In this document: piece by piece, positions 44,207-55,700 of the stretch | Layout: each line of letters begins with the position of its first letter | Position numbering within the stretch: the first letter of the stretch is position 1 | Origin: Porogramme epimiltina | Lineage: Eukaryota > Basidiomycota > Agaricomycetes > Polyporales > Polyporaceae | DNA length: 62,835 bases | Direction of reading: 5' to 3' | NCBI GenBank assembly: GCA_900155495.1 | Contig: FTLJ01000110.1 | Location: 1-62,835 of the forward strand | Program-made: the position numbers and the translations under genes | Notes under the pieces: generated by a model | Told to the model about the DNA's origin: nothing | The model's input: only the letters and a program-made list of their open reading frames with translations | Database searches by the model: none

Positions 44207-45016
44207 TCAATGCGACTGAGCGGGTGTTGGTCAGTAGTTAATCAATGCACGTAACGATATCGATCAATTACACGTTAAGATGAACTGCTCGAGCTCCTTG
44301 ATAGACCTTGTTCTGTATCAGGGGATCCTGTAGGGCCTCGAGTAACGTAATGAAGCACAACTAAGCGGGCGGTAGGCGTGTCCGGTAGAATGTTGCAGAC
44401 CACAAACAGGATCGAAATGAGAGAGGTCCGAAGCAACAGCCGGATGCGTACAAGCACCACGCGCCCATGCGCGGCCCCACGGGCGCCAACGCAATATTTT
44501 AGTAGCGAAGCGCCGATGCCTCGTCTGACCCAGACTCCGATCCTCCACATTGCCTGCTACAACTTCTCGGCAATTTCCCTGGTCTCCTGCGACCTGCAAC
44601 GCGAAAATAATCTAATCGTCGCGTGCCTCATGTCCTATGTGGCTCCCATATCTGATTGCCGTGGAAACCGTCCACCAACTGTTTAATAGTTGGTGACAGG
44701 TACGCCACAACTTTCTACTTACTGTCCGCGTGAGTAAGCCCGTGCCGCATTCCGATGAACGAAGTGGGCTGTTTTACCTGCTATTTTTCGTACAGGATCC
44801 AATGTTTTGAAAGAAGCGCCTCCCGTAGGGAGATAGTTGTAAATAGATGTTACAGTCATCTATTTGGATGTACGCCACATGTCGACACACAGTTCGCCTA
44901 TCCTTTGCGCTTTGTAGCGCCTGGGTTATGCCGGCGGACTTGCTACATATAAAACACTCCCACTGTGAGCCCATATCCTATCTACGCTAATCTGCTCACC
45001 TCAGTACCTGTACCTA
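44207..45016. other. divergent intergenic region, POP3 and GNAT gene
   Basis: 810 bp with no supported gene. It is less GC-rich than average. A TATA-like ACATATAAAAC lies near 44944-44954, about 65 bp before the GNAT ATG. Confidence 0.5.
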
Positions 45017-46149
45017 ATGATCTCAGCTATGCACCAGCTCTCCGTGTCTACCTACTCCCATGCGACCGCTCTTCCTGAAGACGTCATACACGCTTGTCGT
45101 CGCTTTCCTTGTTCTTCTAACATAATATACGCTCACATAGAGACCCTACGGAAGACCTACGGAACACGTGGACGCGACGACCTTTGGATTGTCTTATGGA
45201 ACACGGACACCTCACAAATAAATTCTCAACCTTCCGTGGCGGCCGTCCTTTCTTGCACCAATGGACCGCTAGGAGCCTACCCCATTTTTATCTTCACTCC
45301 GTTCTCTACGGAGCTTTCTGTCAACGATCTCCGTCAGAGGGCCCTGGTTATCGCTCAGGAGCTCCTCAACAACATCCCACCGGACCGCGTCTTCTCCGTT
45401 TTCTCTACCGACGCTATGGCGAATGCCTTTGCCAGTGTCTGGACAGAGTTGACTGGTGTCAACATTTGCGACGGGCCCCCCTACTATCACGCATACTTGA
45501 TGTACTGCGATGAGCGTACCCTCACGCTCCGGGACGTACCGCCTCTCGAGGGTGCAGTTTTCACCCCACGCCTCGCGACTGAGGCCGATATAGACAAGGC
45601 GAAGGTGCTCTGTTTCGAATTTGCCGCTACTTCTGTAAGTTCGAGCAAGGATCGTCCACTCATACTACTATACTAACAAATTCGTTTAGCCACCCTTTAT
45701 TCTATCGGGTAAGAAAGCGGAGCAAGAAGCGCAGATCCTCGTCAAGAACAGCCAACTTTGGGTTCATGAGGTCCGAGTAGCCGGACAGAGCGGATTCGAG
45801 ATAGCCTGCCTAGTGGCTGTCACCCGGGTCTCGACCTCCGTCGCTGCCATAACCAAAGTCTATACCAATCCAGCCTGGAGGAAGAAAGGATGCGCTGAAC
45901 GCCTGACGCGCCATGTCTGCCAGAGGTGCGCACTCGGTATCATGTTTGAGAAAGGGTATTTTACCAAGGATCTTGTTTCTCAGTCTTCTTTCCAAAAAGC
46001 AGACCGTAGTTCTGTATGTCGGGCGCGAAAATCCTGCGGCTCGAGTATACGCTGCCGTTGGATTTAAGCGGGTGCACAACGCAGGGAACGATGAGTCGTG
46101 GAAGGAGCTTGGGTTTGATCCGCACAGGGTCAAGCTCGGTCATTGGTGA
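45017..46149 (+). CDS. GNAT-family acetyltransferase
   Basis: Exons 45017..45634, 45690..45925 and 45984..46149 give 339 aa; an ATG at 45029 is an alternative start. The C-terminal GNAT fold is clear: ITKVYTNPAWRKKGCAERLT carries the acetyl-CoA loop R-x-x-G-x-A, and VVLYVGRENPAARVYAAVGF is the motif B end (AxxxYxxxGF). The N-terminal half (HACRRFPCSSNIIYAHIETL and LRQRALVIAQELLNNIPP) resembles the regulatory N-domain seen in many basidiomycete GNAT proteins. The last exon ends GFDPHRVKLGHW. The acceptor substrate cannot be inferred. Confidence 0.85.
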
Positions 46150-46620
46150 ATTCTGTTGAGTTGTTCCTATGTACATATCGTAGAGCGACTGTAGAGAACC
46201 CTTCCGAAGAAATTTCTTGTCATGTCTCCAATTTGTATTTCTGGGCCGTTCTTGTCTACAGGCCAATCAAATAGTTCCTCTCCATGCACGTGATCATATA
46301 CGCGCGCCAATGCCAGCCACTCTCGCCGTCATCACTATCAGGCACTGTCTCGTCCGGAGGTGTCTCGAGCTTGCTGAAGTTACAGGACTGCTTCCTACAA
46401 TCGCACACTTCACCATGCTAACAATGCGCACTCAGTATTAAGCAGTATCTGCTATAATGAAGTGCTATCGTACGACTAGTTATCCTCCTGGTACTGGACT
46501 AATGACGAGCCGGAGTCTGGGTCGTAAGTATAATCAAGGTCAGCCTCATTTCGATCCAGCCCCTATCCTAACAAATGGCCTGACATTCTCAGGCCGTCTT
46601 AGTCCTTACAACACGCTAAT
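46150..46620. other. intergenic, promoter of arrestin-like gene
   Basis: 471 bp. CGTAAGTATAATC at about 46523 and TTCTCAG at 46586 could be the ends of a 5'UTR intron of the next gene. No coding region was seen. Confidence 0.45.
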
Positions 46621-49600
46621 ATGCCTCCACTGAAGGGTCTAGGAGTTCGTATATCCTTTGACGACTCGTCACCACCGCAGCCTCTTACCAACCCGGCCCC
46701 ACCCACTCGCCCATCCAGTGGTTCTCGTTCGGTGGAGGACCTGTCCGTAGGCAATGCATCTCGAACGAGAGAGCGCCAAGGTACGTACTACCTCTAGCAC
46801 TTCCTCTCTTCACACCGACCAATACATTACACAGGGTCGCGTCTTCGAGAGTGCGACGCGACTGACAGTAGTTTCAGCCGGCATGATTCGTTGATCAACT
46901 TCGGGGTGTCCTCGTCGCGAAATACCACCGAGCTGAAACTGCTCCTCGGGAGTTCCACATCCAGGCTCAAACCCGGTGCCACGATAACTTCGCTGTACGG
47001 AACGGCTTTGGACAAGGAGGCACGGAAAGCCCACGAGGTTTCACTGGAACAAGCCAAGCCCCGCGCTCGGGTTGAAGTTGACATTGCTCTTGAGAGCGAT
47101 TGTTGCGTAGAAGGTGGCTATCTGCGTGGTTGCGTCAAATTGCGCGTCCGCAAGCGACACAAGAAGGAAGCACCAATTCTCATTGCGGAGGGAAAAGTGC
47201 GCCTCATCGGCTTTGAGTCCGTCTCGGGCGGAGTCAATCACCACACCTTCTACCAGCGCACCAGCCGACTTTCGGAGGTCACAGACGCATACTCAGGTGT
47301 ATGTGACACCCCGCCCGATTCTGAAGGCTTCTCGCGAGCAATGGAGGGAGTCCACATTCTACCTTTCGCCATGCATTTGCCCATCGACAAGACCTTCGGG
47401 ATCGCCAAAGGCTCCCCGTGCCTCCAGTCCGGAGCCAACATACGATACATTGCCATGATGTACGTCCCATCAATATCTAAACCCCTGGATGTCGTTGACG
47501 GGAGCATAGATCGGTCAAAGTGAAAGACTCCAACACAGGCAAGCGCTCCATCGCGCATTTCTACCGTGACTGTCAGGTATGGCCCCGTATGGACCCCTCG
47601 GCCGTTCTCGCGAGTGCTCCGCGCCCCGTTCAAGCCTCCACAACCAAAGGCCTATCAGTGATCGGAAACGGCAGAAAGCTGAGGCTCACCGCGGCGCTCC
47701 ACCGCATCAATTGGGTCGCAGGTCAGCGGTGTTACGTTCGCGTGTGGGTTGGCAACGACACAAGGAAGTCCGTAAAGAGCCTCACTACAACGCTCGTGCG
47801 AACGACGACCCTGTTCAAGCTTAGACCCGACCTCGAGCCTGGAGCTGAGCCCTCGGTGGATCGAGATGCCTGCCAAGCATCTACTACTCACAAGGTAGTT
47901 GTTGAAGCCGTCTTGCAACGCGCGCATACTGTTGCGAAAGGTCATGCCAGCGCTGAAGGATGGTGGACTGGTGTACCTGCGGGTCAAGAGGCTCAGTTCA
48001 TGCATTATTTCCTCATCCCGGTACGTAACTTGTGATACGCGCATGCCCACCCCGCTCTGACTGCCATTCGAACTATCGACAGCCGGATGCCCTGTCTGTC
48101 ACCCGCTCCCGGCTTATCGAAGTAGAATACTCCGTCCAGGTTTCGGTCAGCGCGGGCCCTTTGACACCGGACGTTCACGTCACCCTCCCAATCCGCATTA
48201 TCAACTTTTTGTCCATCGACCCCACACCCAGCGCCCCGCTCCTGTCACTAGACGGCTCATACGCGCGCCTCATTCCGTACGACTGTCAGGCCGGCCAGGG
48301 GTATTATGCGGACGATGGCGCGGGGACCTCAAACAAAGGACTCCTTCGTAAAGATGGCGCCAACGCATTTCCCCCCGAAGGTGACAACCGGCTGGCAGCT
48401 ATGGGCTCAACATCGGCTCCCACGGTCCCAGCACGCTCGCCGAAACCAATGTCCGCGAACGCGCCTTACCACTCGACGGTAGCGGCGGACAGGTCGTCCC
48501 CGTCCGGCCACAGCCGAAATGACGGGATAGTCACCGAGTCCGAGTCCGGTTGTAGCTTGTACTCGACTGAATCGTATCCCTCCACGTCGCCAGGATACGG
48601 TTTAGGGAACTTGGACCTTGAGGACGGGGCCGGCTCTGATGAAGAAGTGGAGGTCGTAGTGAGCACCGCTCAACTCGACACCGGGCGGTTCCCCTGTGGG
48701 CCCAGAGGGAACAACTCCCATCTCGATTGCCTCCCAGCCTCCTCGCTCGAGCATGGCAGCACCTCCGCGTCGGATGACCTGACCTCAAGACACATCGCCA
48801 TTGGACTCGACGGGGCCCCGGCCCAACATTCCCTCCCCTCAACATCAGGTTCGCAACGTTCTAGACACTCCGGAGGCCGCGGAAACAGAGCCACCCGACG
48901 CCTCCACCCCAACGGAGCCAGAGGTCGCACGGAGAGAGCCCACGCCAACCCAAACGCCGTGGTTCCAAACGATCGTATATTGAAACACGACCGCGACGGC
49001 GCGATCTCCAACCCTGGCCCGGTCCACCCCGAAGGACCGGGAGATGTGGACGGAGACTCGACCCCTCGCCCGAGCCACATTCCCTCCGCCCCCGTCGCCT
49101 CCGCGGCTGCGCAAACCTCGTCCTCGCCCAGGCTCAATGCCACGGAGGCCGCCGGATCCGCGTGCACCGCCAACTCGCACTCGCAAGCAGAGTCGCGACG
49201 GCTCCCTCGGCCCCCTCCGCGGGCCCTGTGCGGTGAAATCCCCTCCTCAGTTTCCGCGCTCGAGGCCCCCCGCATGACCCACCTCCGCACCGCCTCTCGT
49301 CCTACGGCCGCGCCCGCGGTCGTGGTGCCCATCGCCGGCCTTCCGCCCGGCGGTTCGGCCATCTCTGCTTCCGCAATGCGACGCTACCTTAGCCCGCAAA
49401 TGACGGTACCAGCACCGCCAGAGAAACTCCTCCCCACCGGGCAGCCGGCGCTAGGTCCTCGAGCACGCCGCGGTACCGAGCCGGCCGTCGTCTCGACGAA
49501 GGGGGGTTCGAACGAAGGTGTTACGTCTGGGGCTGGCCCAGTATTTCCACGGCCGGCCAACAGACGGAGCGAGACCGTCCCTGCGTCTGTCTCTGGGAAG

Positions 49601-49714
49601 GCTTTAGGGTCGCGTCCAGCTGCGGCGATGGGGGACGTCGTTCAGGCCGACTCCCCCGTCAGAAAGCGTATTGCTGCGTTGGAGCAGCGTCTGAAGGAGG
49701 CCGGCGGCGCCTGA
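46621..49714 (+). CDS. arrestin-like protein with long disordered tail
   Basis: Exons 46621..46780, 46835..47459, 47510..48020 and 48083..49714 give 975 aa. An N-terminal arrestin domain, about residues 125-265, has VEVDIALESDCCVEGGYLRG, HFYRDCQVWP and MHLPIDKTFGIAKGS. A C-terminal arrestin domain, about 305-480, has LRLTAALHRINWVAGQRCYV and LPIRIINFLSIDP. The last 490 residues are Pro/Ser/Gly-rich and disordered, and the protein closes with a short helix, VRKRIAALEQRLKEAG. Fungal alpha-arrestins are adaptors that bring Rsp5-type ubiquitin ligases to plasma-membrane permeases. I see no clear PPxY motif, so the ligase contact is uncertain. The second intron acceptor was placed at CATAG to give IAMISVKVKDSNTGKRS. 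Confidence 0.82.
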
Positions 49715-49852
49715 ACACGCTCCGTCCTGACGTGAGGGGCACGAGGTTATTGTATTGCTCAGGGTTGTCGGGGTTGGGGAGAGATATATTTGTAGCGCGT
49801 GACGTGGGTAATCAGTATATAATATGTATGTGATTTGCGTCTAGAGTGCAAT

Positions 49853-50764
49853 CTATCCGACAACGATACCGCCGTTGACGTGCGTGACTTGTTCGCAGTC
49901 GAGAGTCGTGGTCAACAACGCGCACGAGAAGTATCCGAAATGGCCTAGGTGCGGCCAATATACCTCCAGCAGGCGGCCTGGTTGCTCAGTGCGCGTGTGA
50001 AGCCGATCATGGGGCTCTTGGTCGCCGTGCGGTCGACGAGTTGGGAGAGGTCCGCAGCCGCGATTGTGCACGCATTGAAGGTGGCCGAGGTGAAGGATGG
50101 AAGCTCCTGTACGGCGGGAATATTAGGAGGGTAGGGTGGTGGCAATGGGGATGGAGTGGAGGGCTGACTAGATAACGTACCAAGATGAAATTAAATGCCG
50201 GTATCGAACATCTCCTGCTACTATCCCGTGAGATATGTAGAGATGTCGTTATGAGCGTCCCGCGTCCTACAGCTCAGAATATTGGTTTGGAAATATTGGG
50301 CTCGGCAATGCCACGCACGCCCTCGTTGCATTCAAGATCAAATGCACAGAGCATCGACCGTGATGTGCGTAGATACGTTCTCGTTGATGAGGCGGCTGCA
50401 GGCATGTTCCTTGAAGAATTCATAATCGGGGGTCATGATCTTGGATGTGCCCTTAGTCTTATGATTGATAATTTTCACCAGATCTTTGACGTCCTCCACT
50501 TTGCTCGGGTGTACGTCAATGTGAGGTCAGCGCCCTCGAGGGCTGTCTAATGAATGTTGAGAGGATTCCAGGAAAGGACAGAAGAGACGGAGAGTGTGTA
50601 CCAAACAGGAGGGCGGTGCTCCCACCTATACCGCCGTCTGCACCCGTGACTGTGGCCTCGAGGCCCTTGGGCTGTCTGGAATGCTTACCATCAGAAACAG
50701 TAGAGTCTGTGCCACTTTCCCAATGCACTTGCCCGCTGTTAGTTGAAAGGAAGCTTCCAATCAT
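49853..50764 (-). pseudogene. short-chain dehydrogenase/reductase relic
   Basis: Minus-strand fragments of one SDR lie in order but in different frames. GLEATVTGADGGIG (nucleotide-binding TGxxxGIG, near 50665..50625) is followed by KVEDVKDLVK near 50500..50470, then ATKSPMIGFTRALSNQ near 50035..49985 (active-site K segment), and HVNGGIVVG at 49880..49853 (the usual C-terminal block). Stop codons and frame changes separate them, and no intron chain I tried restores one frame. In the catalytic Y-x-x-x-K, the Tyr position is Arg (RTATK). Total span, about 0.9 kb, fits a normal SDR of about 250 aa plus introns. Intact ancestors would be NAD(P)-dependent oxidoreductases. The order and spacing make chance unlikely. 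Confidence 0.7.
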
Positions 50765-51120
50765 TCCTGCATTGCTTTGGCCATGATGTCATGAGGAAGC
50801 GAGATGCTGAAGACCAGGGCGATTCCGATGGATATATGCGCGTGGAGGAAGATGTTGTATGTCAAAAGAGAATGTGAGCGTCATGGCGAGGTTATGTTGG
50901 GGAAGTTCGTGTAGGTGAGGCACAAAACCCGAGAGCAGACTATGACGCGGGACCGTTTTGACGTGAACGTTGCACCCGGCGGGGGGACAGGCCACGTGCG
51001 GGCGATCGAGATTGACAGGCGCGGTGACATCACCCGGGGCGTGGGCTAGGGCGATTGAATGCGGCAAGACGAGATCTGGATTGTGCGCCCTACGCGTCCT
51101 CCCTTCTTCTCGCGTTCGCG
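50765..51120. other. intergenic between SDR relic and VTA1
   Basis: 356 bp. It probably includes the decayed 5' end of the SDR relic and the VTA1 promoter. Nothing else was recognised. Confidence 0.45.
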
Positions 51121-52611
51121 ATGGTCCTCTCCCTGCCCCCAGTCCCGCCAGAGCTCAAGGCGATCGCACCCTACCTCCAGCGCGCAGACGAGCTCGCGTC
51201 CAACGACCCCGTCATCTCCTACTGGTGTACGTCCCCGCGCCCGCTCCGCGCCACTCCAGCTGCTCATCTCCCTCCTTGTCCTCCCCAGGTGCCTACTTCG
51301 CTGCCCAGCTGGGCATCGGTCTCAAGCTCAAGGACTCTGCCGCCCGCCACTTCCTCTTCGACCTTCTCGGCCTCCTCGAACGCATAAAGACGGACCTCGG
51401 CGCCAACGACGCCGTGCACGACGAGGCCGCGAGCGCCGCCTACATCGAGAACTTTGCGCTCCGCGTCTTCGCCAATGCGGACGCGGAGGATAGGAAAGGC
51501 AACTCGACAAGGTGCGCCCGCCGTCCCGCATCGCACCCGCCGAGCTCGCGTGGACCCCTCCCCGCTCCTCCTTCGCAGGAACACGGCGAAGAAGTTCCTC
51601 GCCGCCGCCAACTTCCTCGAGCTCCTTCGCATCTTTGACAACGACAAGGGCGCCGTAGACCTCGCCCCGATCGAGGAGAAGATCAAGTACGCAAAGTGGA
51701 AGGCCGCCGACATCGCCAAGGCCCTCCGCGAAGGCCGCAAACCTACCCCCGGCCCCGCAGCCACCGCAGCGCCAGAGCCAGAGCCCGAGGAGCCTCCGCC
51801 GCTGCCAGACGGCGTCCCAGAGGTGGCCGTCGTCCCACCGCCGGCGACGCCCCCCTCGTCGCAGTCGCCGCTGCCGTCCGGCCTCCCCTCCCCGCCGTCC
51901 ATCGTGCGCTCGACGCCCCCGCCGGCGCATCTGACGAACCTGCCCCCCGCTGATCCCGCACAGCTCCTAGGCGCACACCTCCCCGACGGCCTCGCCCTGC
52001 CCCAGCCGCCACAGAGCCCCGGGAGCTGGAGCACGGCTGCTACGCCGGGCACGCCCGGCTTCCACCTCGACGACGCCGATGCCGGCGACGACATAGCGCC
52101 TATCCCGTACCCGGACACGCCAAGCAGGTCGCCCATGGCGTCCGTGAGCGGGGAGCTCGAGGGCAAGACCGAGGCCGAGATCGACGCGGAGACGACGCCG
52201 CCCACCTCGGCCGCCAAGTCGGTGCACTTTGCGCCGTCCGTCGTCGGCGGGCTGGGGGCGCCCTGGGGCGGGCGCGGGGCGGACGACGAGCCGTTGGAGT
52301 CGTCCGCGCCGACGCACCCGTCGCTACCGCCACACGACTCGCCCACAGCGTTCAAACCGCTCTCGCCGCCGCCACCCCCACCGTCGGTGCTGTCGCGGCC
52401 GTCGCACCCGTCGGCGCCGTCGTCGCCCGCGACGAACTATCTAGGGCTCGACAGGACGGCGACGGTGACGATGTCGCGGCCAGAGCTGACGCCGCAGGTC
52501 ATCGCGCGGGCGCAGAAGCACTGCCGGTTCGCGGTGTCTGCGCTGGACTACGAGGACCGAGACCAGGCGATCAAGGAGCTCAGGGCGGCGCTGAAGATGC
52601 TCGGCGGGTGA
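51121..52611 (+). CDS. VTA1: ESCRT-associated Vta1/LIP5 homologue
   Basis: Exons 51121..51226, 51289..51511 and 51579..52611 give 453 aa. The N-terminal tandem-MIT region has LPPVPPELKAIAPYLQRADE, DPVISYWCAYFAAQLGIGL, NTAKKFLAAANFLELLRIF and EEKIKYAKWKAADIAKALR. The middle, 155-400, is Pro/Ala/Ser-rich. The C-terminal VSL domain ends in VIARAQKHCRFAVSALDYED and AIKELRAALKMLGG, the Vps4-binding and dimerisation helices. Vta1 stimulates the AAA ATPase Vps4 to disassemble ESCRT-III at endosomes. The Pro-rich linker is longer than in yeast (330 aa total). Codon use is strongly G/C-ended, like the region that follows. Confidence 0.93.
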
Positions 52612-52907
52612 GGGCGCGCGGCCGAGGTGTCCGCTGGCTCTCTGGCTCTCTGTGGTTCTGCGGCTCGGGCGGTTCGGGGAAGGTCGTCTGTGCGCCGTGA
52701 GCAGGTCCCGAGATTGTCTACGTTCCCTGCGTGCTTCTGGCCGTGCGCTCGCCTCTGTGTGCGGCGCACGCGACCGCGGTAGAACCCTGTACTAACATAT
52801 GTGACCTGTATAGTTGGATAATATTTAATCGGGCGCAATCATCGTACTTGGAAGCGTGGGTGCGGGCGCGCTCGGCCGCGCCACAGGCAGATTGGAGCAG
52901 CGCGCGT

Positions 52908-52927
52908 CGAATCTGGCGGCAGATTCG
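52908..52927. repeat. inverted repeat, 8-base arms and 4-base loop
   Basis: CGAATCTG, a GCGG loop, then CAGATTCG: perfect complementary arms. It lies 15 bases from a second palindrome built on the same AGATTCG word. Confidence 0.8.
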
Positions 52928-52942
52928 CGTGCTGGAGCTCGA

Positions 52943-52958
52943 AGATTCGGCCGAATCT
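52943..52958. repeat. 16-base perfect palindrome AGATTCGGCCGAATCT
   Basis: Perfect dyad symmetry, sharing the AGATTCG word with the inverted repeat at 52908..52927. Confidence 0.8.
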
Positions 52959-54272
52959 CTCCTCGCGGCCGGGCTGCCCAGGGCGGGGGCGCGGGCTGCC
53001 GCATCCGGCTGGCGGCGGGCAGCGCGGGTGCGCCGCTGCTCGGGTCTGGTGCGTCTTCCGCAGGGGGCGGGCGCGTCGGGCGGGGTGTGTGGTCGTCGTC
53101 GGGAGCCGGGCGTCCGCTCCTCGAGATCAGCTTGCGGATCTCGTCCGGAGGGCCGAGTTCGCCGGAGCGAGGGGGGGATCTCGGGAGGGGGACGCGAACG
53201 CGGGTGGCGCTGTGGCCGTCGTCGTACACAACGTCCGCCTTCCATCCCTGCGCCCGCCCCGGAGCCAAAACCAGCGGGGGCGGGAGGCGCGGGTTGCACG
53301 GTCGGCGGCCAACAGCCTCAGGCTCACCACAATTGATCAGTCCTACCAGACGTCCGCGAGCAGCGCCGCTCGTACGCGTTGCGCTTCGCGGCGACGCGGC
53401 CGGTAATTTGCTGCGATCGCGGAAGCGTATCGAGCACCCGTGGTTGGCCCGATCCCCCGCGCCCTCCTTCCTCCCAACGTTAACGTCCTCGCACAGCGCA
53501 TGGTGCGTCGCCGCGCGGTGCGCTGCCCTAGTATTAGCGCTTGCAACGCCCCATCACTGCATCATCATTAGCCTTTTTTTCTCTCTTCTCGCAAACCGCG
53601 CGCGTGTTACACACCTCGGACATGAGAGCCCACAGCGCGCGCCCCGTGAAGTCGGTGCACGCCGCGCACCGACGCGGGACGAAGGAGCGGAGACGTGCCT
53701 CGTCCGCTCCCCCGTCCTCAGCGGCCGCAGCGGGCTCCGATCGACACCCCGCGCGCCCGCGCTCTCTCCCGCTCGCTCTCTCCGCCGCGCGACGTGTACA
53801 CCCGTGTCAACGCGCGCGGTTCACCACCCCTCACCTCCCTGCGCCGCTTGGAAGCCCGCGGCGTGCGGCGGCGTGCAGCCCCGCACACGTCGAGCAAGCA
53901 CCACCTTCGACGCCTTCGGCTTCCTTGAGTCCTTGACTTTGTCGGGCTCGGGCTCGGGCGTGCCGCCCGGGCTCGCAGCCGCAGCTGAATATTCAGCTGC
54001 TGCAGCAGTAAACACGCGCGGCCGCCGGCGCTCGCGGCTTCCAGCTTCCAGCCCCCAGCGCGCGGGAGACAGCATGATCGGAGTCGGAGGTGGTGCTCCC
54101 CGTCGACTTGTATGCATGTCCCTTCCCGGACACCCCCTTCCCGCGCGTGCGGCGTCGCGCCCCCGCAATATAGTGCCGTAAAGTAGACGCGTCGACGTCG
54201 AAGGGAGGGGCGCACGCGCGCGGTTTAGCCTTCGGCGTGTGCCGGCAGCGTGATAGCGTGCGGAGGGACGTT

Positions 54273-54302
54273 CAGCAGCAGCAGCTCCACCACCACCACC
54301 GC
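54273..54302 (+). repeat. CAG and CCA trinucleotide tract
   Basis: Four CAG units followed by about five CCA/CAC units, inside the GC-rich gene-free island. Confidence 0.7.
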
Positions 54303-55700
54303 TACCACGGCCGCCAGGTGCTACAGACGTGCGTTCTAGCCACGGACCAGTGTACGTTGTGCGGCGGGCGACGGATGGCCCCGAGCCCGACGCGCTAACA
54401 CCGCGCGGGGGACGAGGCACGCCGTCGTGCGCTAGCTGTTTTTTTTCTAACCCGCCATACGCCGGGCGCAGCGACGCGCGCGAGCGAGAGGCAAAACTCA
54501 GGGTGGGGAGGGGGCGCCTTGCTCAGGGCGGCAGCTGGCAGCTGCAGACGGCATCTTCCATGGCGTGGGGCCCCCGCGCCCTGTCTGCCCGCCCCGTTGG
54601 CGCGCCGTCCGCGTCCGTGGAGCCGCGGCCTGGGCCCTGCTGCACCCCCGCCGATTGTGGCTGGTGCGCGCCCGCACGAACGAACGAACCTTGCTGCCCT
54701 TCGATTAGTGGCCCGTGAAGAGCGAGCGCGCGGGCGCACGCAAAGCGTGAGTGGACGCACGTCTCAGCCAGTGTTCTCTGCCTGCTCAACTGAACCCGGG
54801 CACAATTTAATGCTCGGAAATTGGGCCGCGCGATTGGACGGCGGCCGCCGGCCAATCGCCCCCCGCCCCGCGGCTGTAAGTGCTTGACTGGTTCCTCGCG
54901 CGCGCGCGCGAAGCCGCGACTAGCCAACCGCGGAGCGGCGCGGCGGTAGCGAATGCATGCGTGCGTTCTGGCGTTCTGGCGAATCAGCGGCGGCGGGACG
55001 CTGCTAGCGAATCCGGGAGAGCCCCGCTCGCCGCGCGGGTGCTGCCCCGTCTTCGTCCCCGCCCGCGATTCGCCCGGGGGGAGGTGGGAGCTCGAGGACG
55101 TCTGCGCGGTGGACGTAGCGACGCGGAATCTCCTTCGAATCTTCTAAGGAATATTAGGCGTCGCTGGCGCGAACCGCGAGCCCAACGATTCGCGGCTAGC
55201 GTCGAAGCGCGGCCGCGCGGACATGACCGCCGCCCTTCGTCTTTCCACGGGGGGCGTCCCCGCCCCGCGCAGCTCGCGGGGGAGGAAAGCTCTCGCGATC
55301 GACCCGGGTGTGCTCAGTGCCACAACTGCTCGCAGGACCGCGGGGCGGACGCAGACGAGCGCGCGCGCACGCACCCGCGCGGCCGGAGGTGTCTGAAGAG
55401 CGGGAGTCCTGAATGTATGCCGTACGTACATTACAACACACTCCCCCGCCATTCAATCTCGGATAGCCGTCTCCACGCGCCGGCGATGCCCGAGCGCGAC
55501 AGGCGGACGGCCCGTCGACGACGTGCCACTACCACCACTAAGTAACTAGCCCCGATATCTGCTCCTCACGCTCCTCGACGTACGGCAATCTCATCCGATC
55601 CCTCCCAGGGCCCAGGGCCGCGCCCCCGGGCCCATCTCCTGCGCCCGCGCCCGCCGGCGTCGTGGTGTCGCCCCCCCCCGCTCCCCCGCGTACGCGAACC

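Larger units (their letters stand above)
52612..55700. other. very GC-rich gene-free island
   Basis: 3.1 kb in which stop codons are so rare that all six frames hold long meaningless ORFs (up to 441 codons at 52856..54181). No frame shows a known domain, a consistent splice chain or a hydrophobic pattern. It contains inverted AGATTCG repeats, a trinucleotide tract and dense CGCG runs. Part may be the 3' flank of the pectinesterase gene, which ends at 55701. Confidence 0.55.

Noticed and set aside
48670..49362. 230-codon minus-strand frame
   Set aside because: It is antisense to the disordered tail of the arrestin-like protein, and has no motif.
51264..52355. 363-codon minus-strand frame
   Set aside because: It is the antisense shadow of the GC-rich VTA1 Pro-linker; the Gly/Ser-rich product has no domain.
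52825..53268. 147-codon minus-strand frame with a less random start (KADVVYDDGHSATRVRV)
   Set aside because: The first 60 residues look more protein-like, but no domain, partner exon or conserved start was found, so it is not reported as a gene.
52856..54181. 441-codon plus-strand frame in the GC-rich island
   Set aside because: Gly/Ala/Arg/Ser-rich composition of random GC-rich DNA; other frames here are equally open.
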